DNA from: Heterobasidion occidentale
Lineage: Eukaryota; Basidiomycota; Agaricomycetes; Russulales; Bondarzewiaceae
DNA: 64,000 nucleotides
Assembly: GCA_039111635.1 (NCBI GenBank)
Contig: JBCAQO010000007.1
Coordinates: forward strand, 2,170,001 to 2,234,000
Reading direction: 5' to 3'
The notes under the pieces are model-generated. The model did not search any database, had not been told where the DNA came from, and saw only the letters and a list, made by a program, of their open reading frames with translations. Numbering within the stretch: the stretch's first letter is position 1; the number at the start of each line of letters is the position of its first letter. Positions 46,504 to 58,333 of the stretch are shown piece by piece. The position numbers and the translations under genes are program-made.

Positions 46504-49500
46504 ATGCCTGAACTCCATGTGCGTATTCGCCTATCGATCGAGTGGGCTCTTGTTATCAAATTTTCTTAGGACAACGCGGGCACGGACACAGGCGATAATA
46601 ACAATACGAAGCCAGACTCACATCGGATATACGAGTCTGCCAATCTTCAATTCAAGCACTGCGAAGAATATGCCCGTATATCCGCTTTCAGAAGAGCTTT
46701 GGAAAGCCTTCAACGGTCTGACGACCATCCACGATCAGATCCGTTGGCAGCACTAGCCCTCGCTTTGCAGATCAAATTAATTCAAGAGGATCAAATCAAT
46801 GCGTTGAACGTTATCAAGGCACTAGGAGTCGTTTTTGACGTATGGTTGACTAGTGAGAAGTCTGAAAATGAGGTCGTACACAAAGGAGAACATGCAGTTG
46901 GCCACCACCTCGATACCGCGATCATTCTGTTCCGACAGGCTCTTCAGCTTGGTCAATCGACTGATACTGAACGAACAAAATCAATCAGTGACCTTATCGA
47001 CTCCCTGTTTGCCCGTTTTCTCCATACACATCAACTTCGAGACTTGGATGAAGTGATGTTTATCTGGCAGGATGTTGATCGACTCACGTTTGATTCCTCT
47101 CGGTCGTTGCTGTTTTCGACGGCTACCGCTGCTTTGTCCACGAGGGTCCATTTGATGGTGAGAAACAGTGATTCCTCTACAAAAAATCTCCCGCATGCTA
47201 ATTCGAACCATATATCAGGATGCAGATGCTTTTCGATTGGCTCGGCAAGGCGGTGCTTTTTTCAAGCATTTTCAATCCTCAGGAAATAAAATGGAGCTTG
47301 ATACTGCGGTCACTGTGTTAAAGGAAGCTCATAAGACATTACGCGTCGATCACCCAGAGCGGTACAGGATAATAAATCGCTTGGCGCGCACGTTGTTCAC
47401 CAAGTTCAAGGAGACTGACGGTGACTCTGACCTCGACGATTGTATAACCTTGTATGGCGACCTCATCAAGCTGTTACCCAGCGCGCATTCTAGTCGATCC
47501 AGCATATTGTGGGAATTTGCCATTGCACTTTCAAAACGATTCGAACGGACACACGAGCTAGATGATCTCGGCAAGGCAATTTCGCTTCATGAGGAAGCCC
47601 TGACTCTCCGCCCTATCCCACATCCCGATCGTCCAGGCTCGTTGAACAAACTCGCCAATGGACTAATGATGCGGTTCGAGCAGACAGGGCATGCCGCAGA
47701 CCTTGAAGGCGCTATTTTGCATCACCGGGAAGCCTTAACGCTCCGCCCTGTCCCGAATCCTGGTCGTCCGGCGTCATTGAACAATCTGGCCAACGCAATC
47801 TTGACGCGCTTTGAGCAGACAGGACATGCCGTCGACTTTGACGAGGCAATCTTGCTGTATCGAGAATCCCTGACGCTCCGCCCTACCTCGCATCCTTCTC
47901 GTTCAGGGTCGTTAAGTAATCTTGCTAATGCGGTCTGGACGCGATTCCAACAAAGAGGTCAGGTGGAAGATCTTGAAGAGGCGATCTCGCTTTACCGAGA
48001 AGCCCTGGCGCTCTGCTCTACCTCGAATTCTGATCCTTCGGACACATCGAACAATCTTGCTGGCGCACTCTTTACACGATTTCAGCAGAGAGGACAGGCG
48101 ATAGACCTCGAGGAGGCTATCATCCTTCACCGAGAAGCCCTGAGACTCCGCCCTGTACCACATCCTAATCGTCCTATCTCATTAAATAATCTCGCCAATG
48201 CGCTCTTAGCGCAATTTGTACACACACGTCAGGTCGCTGACCTTGACGAGGCAATTTCTCACCACCAAGAAGCACTGGCGCTCCGTCCTGCATCGCATCC
48301 GAATCGTTCAGGTTCCTTGAACAACCTTGCCAGTGCCCTCTTGATTCGGTTCAAGCAGATAGAGCAAGCTGCTGACCTCGAGACAGCAATTTCCCTTCAC
48401 CGAGAATCCTTGACGCTCTGTCCGGCCTCACATCCTGAGCGTTCAGCCTCGTTGAGCAACCTTGCCGGTACGCTCTTGACCCGATTCAGACAAGCGAACC
48501 AAGTCGTAGATCTCGAAGAAGCAATCTCGTTACTCCGACAAGCTCTCATTGTTTGCCCCGCGTCGCATCTCAATCGCTCAGGCTCACTGATCAGCCTCGC
48601 CAATGCGCTCTTGATGCGATTCGGACAAATAGGACAGATGGAAGACCTCGAAGAGGCGAATCTGCTGCATCAAGAAGCCTTGGACCTCTGCCCGGCGTCG
48701 CATCCTGACCGTCTGGGCTTATTGAATGGACTGGCCAATACATTGCTGACGCGATTCAAAAAAACAGGTCAAGTGGTCGATATCGAGGACGCAATCTTAC
48801 AATACCGAGAAGCCCTGCCACTCTACCCTGCCTTCCACCCTGATCGTGTAGAGCCATTAAACAACCTAGCTAGTGCACTTGTGGTACGTTTCGGGCAAAC
48901 GGGACAAGTGGTAGACCTCGAGGAGGCGATTTCTATTCACCGAGAAGTCCTAAATCTCTGCCCTTCATCACATCCTGATCATTCGGGCTCGTTGAACAAC
49001 CTTGGCAGTGCACTCTTCACACGGTTTGAACAGACAGGCCAAATGGTGGACCTCGAGGAGGCTATTTTGTTGCATCAGGATAGCTTAGCTCTTCGCTCCT
49101 CCTCGCATCCTGATCGTTCGAGCTCGCTGAACAATCTTGCCAATGCACTTTCGGCACGATTTGATCAGACAGGTCAGATAGTGAACCTTGAAAATGCAAT
49201 AACGCTTCAGCGAGAGGCCTTGAGCCTCTGCCCTGCCCCGCATCCTGGTCGCTCGAGCTCACTGAACAACCTTGCAAACTCACTCATCACGCAATTCGAG
49301 CAGACGGGCAAGGCGACAGACCTCGAAAAGGCAATATCACTCTACAGAGAAGCCGTGCTGCTCCGTCCTGCATCACATCCTGATCGTCCAGCGTCATTGA
49401 ACAATCTCGCTAACGCTTTCTGGACACGATTTCAACAGGCAGGTAAGGTGGTAGACCTTGACGAAGCGACTTCGCTTCACCGAGAAGCCCTGGATCTCCG

Positions 49501-52013
49501 CCCTGCATCGCATCCTGATCGTTCGGGATCATTAAACAACTTTGCCGCTGCACTGCGGACACGATTTGAGCAGACGGGCCAGGTCGTCGACATCGAAGAA
49601 GCAGTTTCGCTTCACCGAGAAGCCCTTACTCGGTTTTCTTTCCCTCACCCTAGTCGGTCGGCCTCATTAAACAACCTTGCTGCCACACTTTTGACGCGAT
49701 TTGAGCAGTCGGACCGGGTGGATGACCTCGAGGAAGCAATTTCGCTTCACAGAGAAGCCCTTACACTGTTGCCCTTCCCGCATCCGAACCGTCTCACCTC
49801 GTTGAACAACCTCGCTGATGCACTCACTCTGCGTCAGGCGGTAGACCTAGAGGAGGCAATCCCGCTATACCGAGAAGCTCTGACTCTATGTCCTGCATCG
49901 CATCCTGACCATCCAGCTATGCTGAGCAACCTCGCCAAGGCAGTCTGGACACGATTCGAAGGGGCGGGTCAGGTTCTAGAACTTGAGGAGTCGATCACGC
50001 TTCAACAGGAAGCCCTTGGATTTCTTCCCTCATCCCATCCCAATCGATGCACTGGTCTACGAGGCTTGGCCTCTTGTCTCTGCACAAAGTACGATTTGAT
50101 GGATGCCGATGCGTGCTGTGAGCATTCACTAGACACGGCCATGGAATTATTTCGTGCTGCAGTACAATGTGAAACAGCATCAGTACTGGATCGCTTGAGG
50201 GCCGCTGGAGAGTGGGCGCGTCGCGCCGACAATGCTAACCATGCATCTGCGTTAGAAGCATATCAAGCTGCGTTTCATCTCTTCCCTCATACTGCGATGC
50301 TAGCTTCCAATGTGAAATATGAACATCAACTGCTCGTCGAAAAACTTGGCAGCCGTCAGCTTGCCAGCGCTGGTGCTGCTTGTGCTATTCGCTTAGGCAA
50401 GTTTGAGCAGGCTATCGAGATACTCGAAGAAGGAAGAGCCATTTTCTGGTCGCAGGCCCTGCAGTTTAAAGCACCTATGGATAACCTTTCTCAGGCCCAC
50501 CCGGAACTCGCACAACAATGCAAGAGATCACCCAGGCCCTTGAGCAAAGGTCATTTCATGAAAGTTCTAGGAACAGCCATGATAACATGCGAGGCGTAGC
50601 AAAGATGGAAGTCGAGGCAGCACACTTCCGCAGACTCCATGAGGACTGGTTAGCGATACTAGAACGAGTTCGGACACTAGAAGGCTTCGAAGAATTTTTG
50701 CTACCGAAGAAACTGGAGTCATTGAAGAAGGCCGCAGCTCACGGGCCCGTTATTCTCCTCACTGCCACCGAGTCTTCATGCGACGCATTGATCGTCACAT
50801 CGACTGGTGTCGAGCATGTTCCGCTTTCTGCTGATTTGACTGGTCTCGATGTCCGAAATCTCGCCATCGCTATCCAAAACACCTCAAAGATGGTGCGAGA
50901 CACGCTGCCACAGATAGTGCAAGCCTCTCTTGAGTCACTCTTCCAGAAGGTCCAAGGGACCCGCGACAATGTTCCCACTGAACACGATCGACACCTTGGC
51001 AAACGGAAGACTACACAATTACGGAGTCCTGATGATGTTTTTCGAGGCGTTTTAGCAACGCTGTGGAGGTTCGTGGCCAGCCCAGTGATTCACCGCTTGA
51101 GATTGGAGGTAGGAACTCTCCACGAAGATGTTCCGGCACTCATATCGTACTCACTTCCATGTGTTTCAGAGATCCGAGTCGCCAGTCAAACGTGTATGGT
51201 GGTGCCCAACTGGATTTTTTACACTCCTTCCTATTCATGCAGCTGGAATATATGACCCCAAAATGGGAGGTCTCGACAATACATCGAATTACATGATATC
51301 GTCATACACGCCTACACTCAACACTTTGCTTGCCTTCCCATCCCCACCGAGTGCGGGTCCTTTCAAGATGCTGGTGGCTATACAGCCCGAAACACGTGGT
51401 TATTCTTCTCTTCCTAGCACCCGAGACGAAATGCGCAAAATCGAGGCACGTGTGTCTCCGTCATGTCTCGTTAAGCTAGGTCCTTCGTCTGTGCAGGAGG
51501 TGCTAGACTGTCTTTCTAATGTTTCTATCGCCCACTTCGCATGCCATGGCATTCAAGATGAAGACAATCCATTGGATAGCGCTCTTCTTCTCGACGATGG
51601 TCCATTGAAGGTCTCCAGAATCATGACGCAGCCTCTGCCAAACGCGTCGCTGGCTTTCCTCAGTGCCTGCCAGACCGCGACAGGTGATTTGGAGTTCCCA
51701 AATGAAGCCTTTCATCTCGCAGCAACAATGCTATTCTCTGGATTCCGCGGAGTAGTTGCTACTATGTGGTAATTAACATCCTCATTCATCCTCTTTTGAT
51801 CCTTTGTTCACTCGTGGCGCAACAGGTCAATTTGCGACGACGACGGGCCCGAAATTGCAGATGAATTTTACGGACATCTTTTCCGTGAAGACAGTTCGTT
51901 CGTCGACACGACCGAAGCTGCTCGAGCGCTTCACCTTGCGGTTAACAAGCTGCGCATCAAGTTTAACAATGGGTCCTTCGCACGTTGGGCCATTCGTCCA
52001 TTATGGGTTGTAG
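46504..52013 (+). CDS. TPR-CHAT protease-like protein B
   Basis: Largest of the three paralogues, about 1,760 residues when frame breaks are bridged. Exons: 46504-46518 (MPELH), 46570-47157, 47219-51108, 51170-51768, 51826-52013. A helical N-terminal region is followed by about 20 TPR units of 42 residues; one unit (about 49800-49860) is shortened in frame by roughly seven residues. A linker (EILEEGRAIFWSQALQ) leads to CHAT with catalytic His in AHFACHGIQD and Cys in FLSACQTATG. Breaks: one missing base at about 50517 (AQQ to QEITQALEQ) and two missing bases at about 51989, just before the family ending PFVHYGL; uncorrected, the last exon reads on to a stop at 52171. The start is chosen by analogy with gene C, which also begins with tiny exons. 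Confidence 0.8.
47400..50090 (+). repeat. Tandem TPR-coding repeats in TPR-CHAT B (about 20 units of 126 bp)
   Basis: Consecutive 126-bp units encode LNNLANAL-x-RFEQTGQ-x-VDLEEAI-x-LHREAL with PASHPDR turns. Units near 48900-49600 are the most alike, with long identical codon blocks. Confidence 0.9.
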
Positions 52014-53470
52014 TCGGCCAACTCAAAGATGACTCCGCGTATGCTCAATTGAACTCGTCCTATTCTCTTGACGACAATACGATCCGGCAAAGAGGCACTG
52101 TCTACAAGGGTAAGGAAATTGGCCTGAAACCTAGAGTCGAGACGGTGAACCGAGCACGTTGGAGGGAGTGACTGGCCAGAGTGTACGATCGTCGATGTTG
52201 CCTAATGCATTCCGCGTGGGGTTTTGATCGTAGCCCATCCAGGTTTACTTAAGATACTCGCAAAGTTCCTCGAGGCCTGATCGTGACTACAGGAAGCAGA
52301 GAGAGGTTATCATGAAGGGATAAAGAGCACAACGTCAACAATGTTGAATGAGCCCTAGTTGAAGTGATCTGCTGATCACCTCCGACATCCGAGCTTCCGA
52401 AGCTCAATCGGCTTGTGTGTACCGATTGCTCTATGAGGACGCCTCCTACCAGCCTCTGCTCCGTCCAGTGTCTTCCAGCACTGTGCGAGACAGCATAGTA
52501 TGCCGTTCGGTCCGAATTCCAAGACGCAGGCCTGCTATGCCCGCATCTACGCGAGTGTATTGTCGTCAGACAAAGACATCTGGGGAAGGGGGGTGTGAAT
52601 TCGATAACGCAAGACAACGTGAAAAGCGTACTGAAACAGAGCTGTAGTGTGCGTTACTCCATGACATCTGACGGACCTGAGGCATCATGAAGCGAAGATC
52701 GCTGACCCTTGGGTCACTGCAGGGACTTGAAGAGAATGTCACTGGAGGGTGGAACCGGGTGGAAGAGTGTGGCGCCGGCATAATTCGGGTTAGGGTTGGC
52801 AACAACTCAAGATATTCGACATTTCTGATCCAACGGTCGGATATCCAGCAGGGATCGTGCTGTGATACTAAGGCATGACTGCATGACTGGTACTCTCGCA
52901 GTTGACCGATACTATTAAACCACGCACAGAACCAGATACGACATCGGATTCCAACAAACCAGGACACCTCGCTCGAGGAGGAGACATGCAGGTTTTGAGT
53001 AGAAGTTGGCACATCATGTATGCATTTCCCTTTTTCCTTCTGTGACACAATCTTTGATATCACGCATACATTCAGACAATCAGACGTTCAAACAACCGTG
53101 TTTCCGATCAGTGTAGCGGAAATACTTCAGTAACGGACCGATCAGTGTTTGATCGTGCAGTGAAGGAAGGGCGATTTCACTTAAAGAGCATGGAGCGAGG
53201 ATCAAGATATGATTTTTAATCGTGACTGCTTCTAAGTCAAACCAATTGTACGTGTTGAAGTTAGGACTAGAGAATGCTTGCGGCCTCACTTCGGTTTTCG
53301 GTCGTGACTCGACTTCTGATACGTTGCCTATCCGGATGGTCTCTTGATTCACACTCATCCCTACTGTTCTGTTGTCAGCGTTGATACTGAACTCCAACCA
53401 CACTCGCATTGATCCATCAGATCCCTGTAACGGCTTTCCAAGTACATATCTCTCTAATCAACACAAATTC
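52014..53470. other. Intergenic region between TPR-CHAT B and C
   Basis: About 1.45 kb. The only protein-like frame is the one at 53080-53409 on the minus strand, listed separately. A GGGTTAGGGTTGG stretch occurs near 52787. Confidence 0.4.
53080..53409 (-). CDS. Hypothetical protein fragment between TPR-CHAT B and C
   Basis: A 109-residue frame, open upstream in the same frame to about 53455 (RYVLGKPLQGSDGS) where an acceptor-like TTAG precedes it. Composition is balanced and beta-rich (MRVWLEFSINADNRTVGMSV; NWFDLEAVTIKNHILIL), unlike the shadow frames nearby. I do not recognise it. It runs away from the start of TPR-CHAT C (53471) and could be a remnant of a decayed gene or a small real one with missing 5' exons. 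Confidence 0.3.
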   Translation of the reverse strand: MRVWLEFSINADNRTVGMSVNQETIRIGNVSEVESRPKTEVRPQAFSSPNFNTYNWFDLEAVTIKNHILILAPCSLSEIALPSLHDQTLIGPLLKYFRYTDRKHGCLNV

Positions 53471-56400
53471 ATGGATACGGTAAGTTCAACATAAGTTCAA
53501 CAACTCTTGGCTCTCAATGGTCCGTGCTGATTTCGCCGATGCCAGGTATTGATGGAACTTCAGGTTTGTGTTTGCGCATCGTGCGTCTCGGATCGGTCTG
53601 ATGATACTCTTGCAGAAACGTGTAGAAGGGCCTGTCGCGGACGGCAGCGATCAAGATATCGATGCAGACGAGATAGATATGCTTGCAGATTCTATTGTCA
53701 AGGAATGCAAAGACATGAGTCCACTCTCATCTTTGGACACTGCTCTTTATCTTCTTCGCCAGGCCCTTGATCATCGTCCTGCACCTCATCCACGTCGCAG
53801 TGATTCGGTAAATCACCTCAGCCTTGCTTGTTTGCTTAAGTTTTTCTGGACGGGTCAGATCTCAGTATTAGACGAAGCCAGACTGTTAATGGAAGTTCAG
53901 CCTACCAGACCTACGTTTGAGCAACAGACAATTGAGGGAGGAGGGTTTGGAGGACATAAGCTACAAGTGCGTCAGTAACGACTATCGCCTATAACATTCA
54001 TAGCGAACGTTTCACAGGAGCACAACAATAGGAGCGACACCTCTCTGTTCAGCGAGGACGAGATTTCTGCGATGACCGATCTTGCTCTTGCCACAGTGAC
54101 TGAATTCTGCCAGTCTGCTTCAATTTCAAGTATCAACTCTGCGATATTCTTATATCGCCAGGCTATACAAGAGCGCGGACCATCGGATCCAAGAAACATA
54201 TCTTCCATGTCTGGTCTCTCTGATGCACTCGTTGCTCGATGGTTTCATAATCGACAATCCCAAGATTTAGATGAGGCGGCGTCAGTTCTACAAGACGCTC
54301 TACGCTTTTCGCTTACATCTTATTCTGATCCATCATATCTACAATCAAGGCATCTTGCTGTCGTCATCGCGAGATCAATATCGAACGGGCGGGGCGATGA
54401 CTTCCTCTGGGTAACTCGTCTGCGCGTTCAGCGACCAAACGTGCATACTCAGGATGAAGAAGCACATCGTTTGTCTCGGCAAGGTGCTGTCATCGCCATG
54501 CAAAGCTCGTTGTCAGGAAACGTAGCAGATCTCGATAAGGCAGTCATGCTCCTCGAGAAAGCGCTCCGTATTGTAAGTGTGGGGCATCCCCGGCGACACG
54601 AGATAGTAGGAAATCTGGCCACTGCACTTGAAATCCGATCCCAAAAAACTGGTCACCTACCCGACTTGCCTCGCGCTATGACACTGCTACAAGAGATCGT
54701 CAATGTCCTACCGCCTACCAACCCTGATCGATCTACGGCACTGAATAATCTGGCGAGCATACTCATGACGCGATTCCAGCAGACAGCTCAGATGGCGGAC
54801 TTGGAGGAGGCAATTATGCTTTTCCAACAAGTTCTTACTCTCCATCCTTCCTCACATCACATGCGTTCGACTTGTAACTTAGCAAACGCACTCTTGATGC
54901 GATTCAAACAATCAAGACAGGCAGTGGACCTTGAAAAAGGAGTTTTACTCTGCCGAGAAGCCCTTTCATCCTCTTCTCCACGGCATCCAGAGCATTTTGT
55001 TCTGTTGGGAATCCTCGCAATGGCAATATTTATGCGATTTGAACAGACAGGCCAACCGGCAGACCTGGATGAGACGATTTTGCTTCATCGAGAAGCGTTG
55101 CCCCACATCCCCGTTTCACACCCCAGGCGTCCATATTCATTGGAAACTCTCGCGAATGCACTCTTGAAACGATCAGGTCATCCAGACTGGACGGATGTAG
55201 CAGAGGCGGTTCAGCTTCACAGAGACGCTCTCATGCTCCGACCTGCTCCGCATCTCGAGCGTTCGACATCCTTAAGCAACCTTGCGAATGCGCTCCTGAT
55301 GCAGCTCGAGCAGCCGGGTTATGCGGGAGACCTGGAGGAGGTGCTTTCGCTTCAACGGGAAGCTCTTGCGCTCCGCCCCGTCCCACATCCGGAACGTGCA
55401 GTTTCACTGCACTATCTTGCAAACGCAATACACAATCGGTTCGAGGAGGCGGGTCAACTGGTAGATTTAGATGAGGCAATCTCGCTTCACCGAGAAGCTC
55501 TTACGTTACGCCCTCCTCCACATCCGGAACGTTCACATTCATTGGGTGGAATCGCAACCGCGTTATTGACGCGATTCCAACAAACAGGTCAAATGATTGA
55601 CCTCGAGGAGGCGATCATGCTTTTTCAAGAAGACCTTATGCTTCATCCTGCCCCGCTTCCCGATCGATCAGCTGTGTTAGGGAACCTCGCCAATGCATTC
55701 TCGACGCGTTTCCAGCAGACAGGTCAGATAGGAGACTTAGAGGAGACCATTCGACTCAATAGAGAAGCCCTCACCTTGGTTTCTACCACGCACCCTAGTC
55801 GCTCAAGATTGTTGAACAACCTCGCAAATGCGGTGTCAGTACGATTCAAGCAGACAGCCCAGGCAGCAGACCTAGAGGCTTCAATCGATCTTCACCGCGA
55901 AGCCCTTGCTCTATCTCCTTTCCAACATCCTGTTCGTTCGACCGCGCTGAATAACCTCTCAGCTGCAATCTCGACACGGTTTGAACAGACAAGACACATG
56001 GCCGATCTGGAGGAGGCGATTGTGCTTCTGAAAGAGTGCCTCGAGCTCCGACCTAATCCACATCCCGAGCGCTCGACCTCCTTAAGCAACCTCGCCAATA
56101 CAATTTTCTGGCGATTTGACCAGACCGGGAGGGAGGAAGATCTGGAGAAAGCAATTGCACTTCACCGAGACGCCCTTGCGCTCCGCCCTCACCCCCATCC
56201 CGATCGTTCTGCCTCGTTGAACAATCTTGCAAATACGGTCTTCAGGTTATTTTCCCAGAAGCATCGCACAGTTGATTTGGATGAAGTAATTTCACTTCGC
56301 CGAGAAGTCCTCGATTGTCTCCCTACATTTCATCCTACTCGATGTCTATCGTTCAAGAACCTGGCCTTGTGCCTCTGCACAAAGTCAGGCGCAAGCGACG

Positions 56401-58333
56401 TGCCTTCCGAGTCGGACCAGCTACTGGATATGGCCATGAATTTATTTCGTAGCGCACTGTTATGCGACACATCACCTATACTGGATCGCCTAAATGCAGC
56501 TGGTTTGTGGGCAAATCAAGCAGATATCTACCAGCATTCATCTGCTTTAGACGCATATCAGGCTGGTATCCAATTTTTTTCTCAGGCTGCAATGTTAGCT
56601 CCCGACATTAAAGCACGACATCGGCTAATGGCAGACCGACTGGGTACTACCAATCATGTCAACAGTGCTGCGGCTTGCGCTATCCGGTCGGGTAAGTTTG
56701 ATCAGGCCGTCGAGATGCTTGAAGAAGGCAGATCCATCGTTTGGTCGCAGGTCTTACAACTTCGCACCCCCTTGGATGATCTACGGCAGGTGCATCCGGA
56801 GCTCGCACAACAACTGCAAGATCTCTCTCGTGATCTAGAGCAAACTTCATTGCGTCAAGTCTCAAGGAATGTCCGGGACACTGAGCAAGGAATGATGGCA
56901 ATTGAGGCTGAGGCAACACGATTCCGCCAACTTCACGAAACCCGGTAGAAACTCTGGGGAGAGTTCGGGCACTGGAAGGTTTCGAGAAATTTTTGCTACC
57001 ACAGGGGCTAGTGTCGTTGAAGAAAGCCGCGATGCATGGCCCTGTCATTATCATCAATTCCACACAGTCTTCGTGTGATGCGCTGATAATCACATCAACC
57101 GGTGTGGAGCATGTCCCGCTCTCCTCTAATTTGACCGGTCGGGATGCAGATGTTCTCGTCAAGTCTATCATGCATACAGCGAGCTTTAAAGGATCTGCTC
57201 CTCTTCCTCAAGAACTTCAAATACCTCTTGCATCGCTTGTTCAAGATGCGGTGCAAACCCGTGACCCTACTTTGAGTGGACAAGATCGGCATCTTGGCCG
57301 ACGTAAGACTCATCTAGCAGCTATGCGAGATCCTGATGATGTGTTCCGTAGCGTATTGGCAACGCTATGGAAATCCGTAGTTCAACCAGTTATACTCAGA
57401 CTAAATCTCGAGGTAAGAATCTCCCTTGCGACAGATACTACTCGTGCTCACTTAGAATTTCTGTGAACAAGAGGTGTGAGTCACCGCCACGTGTTTGGTG
57501 GTGTCCAACTGGTCTTTTTGCATTTCTACCGATTCATGCAGCCGGCATATATGACGCGAACATGGGCGACATGGATAATGCATGCAACTACATGGTGTCC
57601 TCTTATATTCCGACATTAAATTCTCTACTCGTTCCGCGGCCGGCCCCGACTGTCAAGTCTTTCAAGATGTTGGCCGCGATACAGCCCCAAACTGTGGGTC
57701 AGAGTCCCTTGCCCCAAACTCGTCAGGAAATGACTCAAATTGAGAAACATGTGCCTGCCTCTTCTCTCGTCAAGCTGGGCGATTTCGGCTCTCCACAATC
57801 CAGTATTGAGGCAGTTCTTAGTCACCTTCCTCATGTTTCTATCGCTCATTTCGCATGCCATGGCATTCAAGACAAGTTTGATCCACTCAACAGCGCTCTT
57901 ATCTTTGACGATGGCCCTTTGAAGGTCTCTCGGATTATAATGCAGCCTCTGCCCCAAGCGTCGTTAGCGTTTCTCAGCGCTTGCCAGACCGCGATGGGGG
58001 CTCTGCAACTCCCTGATGAAGCCTTTCATCTGGCAGCGACGATGTTGTTCTCTGGGTTCCGCGGAGTGGTCGCTACGATGTGGTGAATACCATTAATCAC
58101 TTGACCATGCTTGATTCGGTGTAACATCCTTCAATAGGTCAATTTACGACGATGATGGTCCCAAGATCGCCGATCAATTCTATGGTCACCTCTTCCGCGG
58201 TCATGAAGATGGCTCGGGCCTTGACACGACAGAAGCCGCTCGCGCTCTCCACCTCGCCGTGAACAAGCTGCGCGTCGAGTTGAATAACGCATCCTTTGAA
58301 CGTTGGGTGCCGTTCGTTCACTATGGGCTGTAG
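53471..58333 (+). CDS. TPR-CHAT protease-like protein C
   Basis: About 1,526 residues. Exons: 53471-53479 (Met-Asp-Thr), an 18-base micro-exon 53546-53563, 53616-53966, 54018-57412, 57472-58082 and 58138-58333, with canonical introns of 51-66 nt. The N-terminal helical region (TDLALATVTEFCQ) aligns with protein A, including the intron position after KLQ. About 13 TPR units follow, then EMLEEGRSIVWSQVLQLR, then CHAT: GPVIIINSTQSSCDALI, LFAFLPIHAAGIY, His in AHFACHGIQD, Cys in FLSACQTAMG, and the end RWVPFVHYGL. One base is missing at about 56943 (CCCGG; a third G restores RVETLGRVRALEGF), and the exon total of 4,580 is one short of a multiple of three. As written the protein stops just before CHAT. 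Confidence 0.83.
54650..56350 (+). repeat. Tandem TPR-coding repeats in TPR-CHAT C (about 13 units of 126 bp)
   Basis: Same 42-residue unit as in genes A and B. Two units near 55150-55330 are divergent (RSGHPDWTDVAEA; QLEQPGYAGDLEEV) and the rest follow the consensus. Confidence 0.85.
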
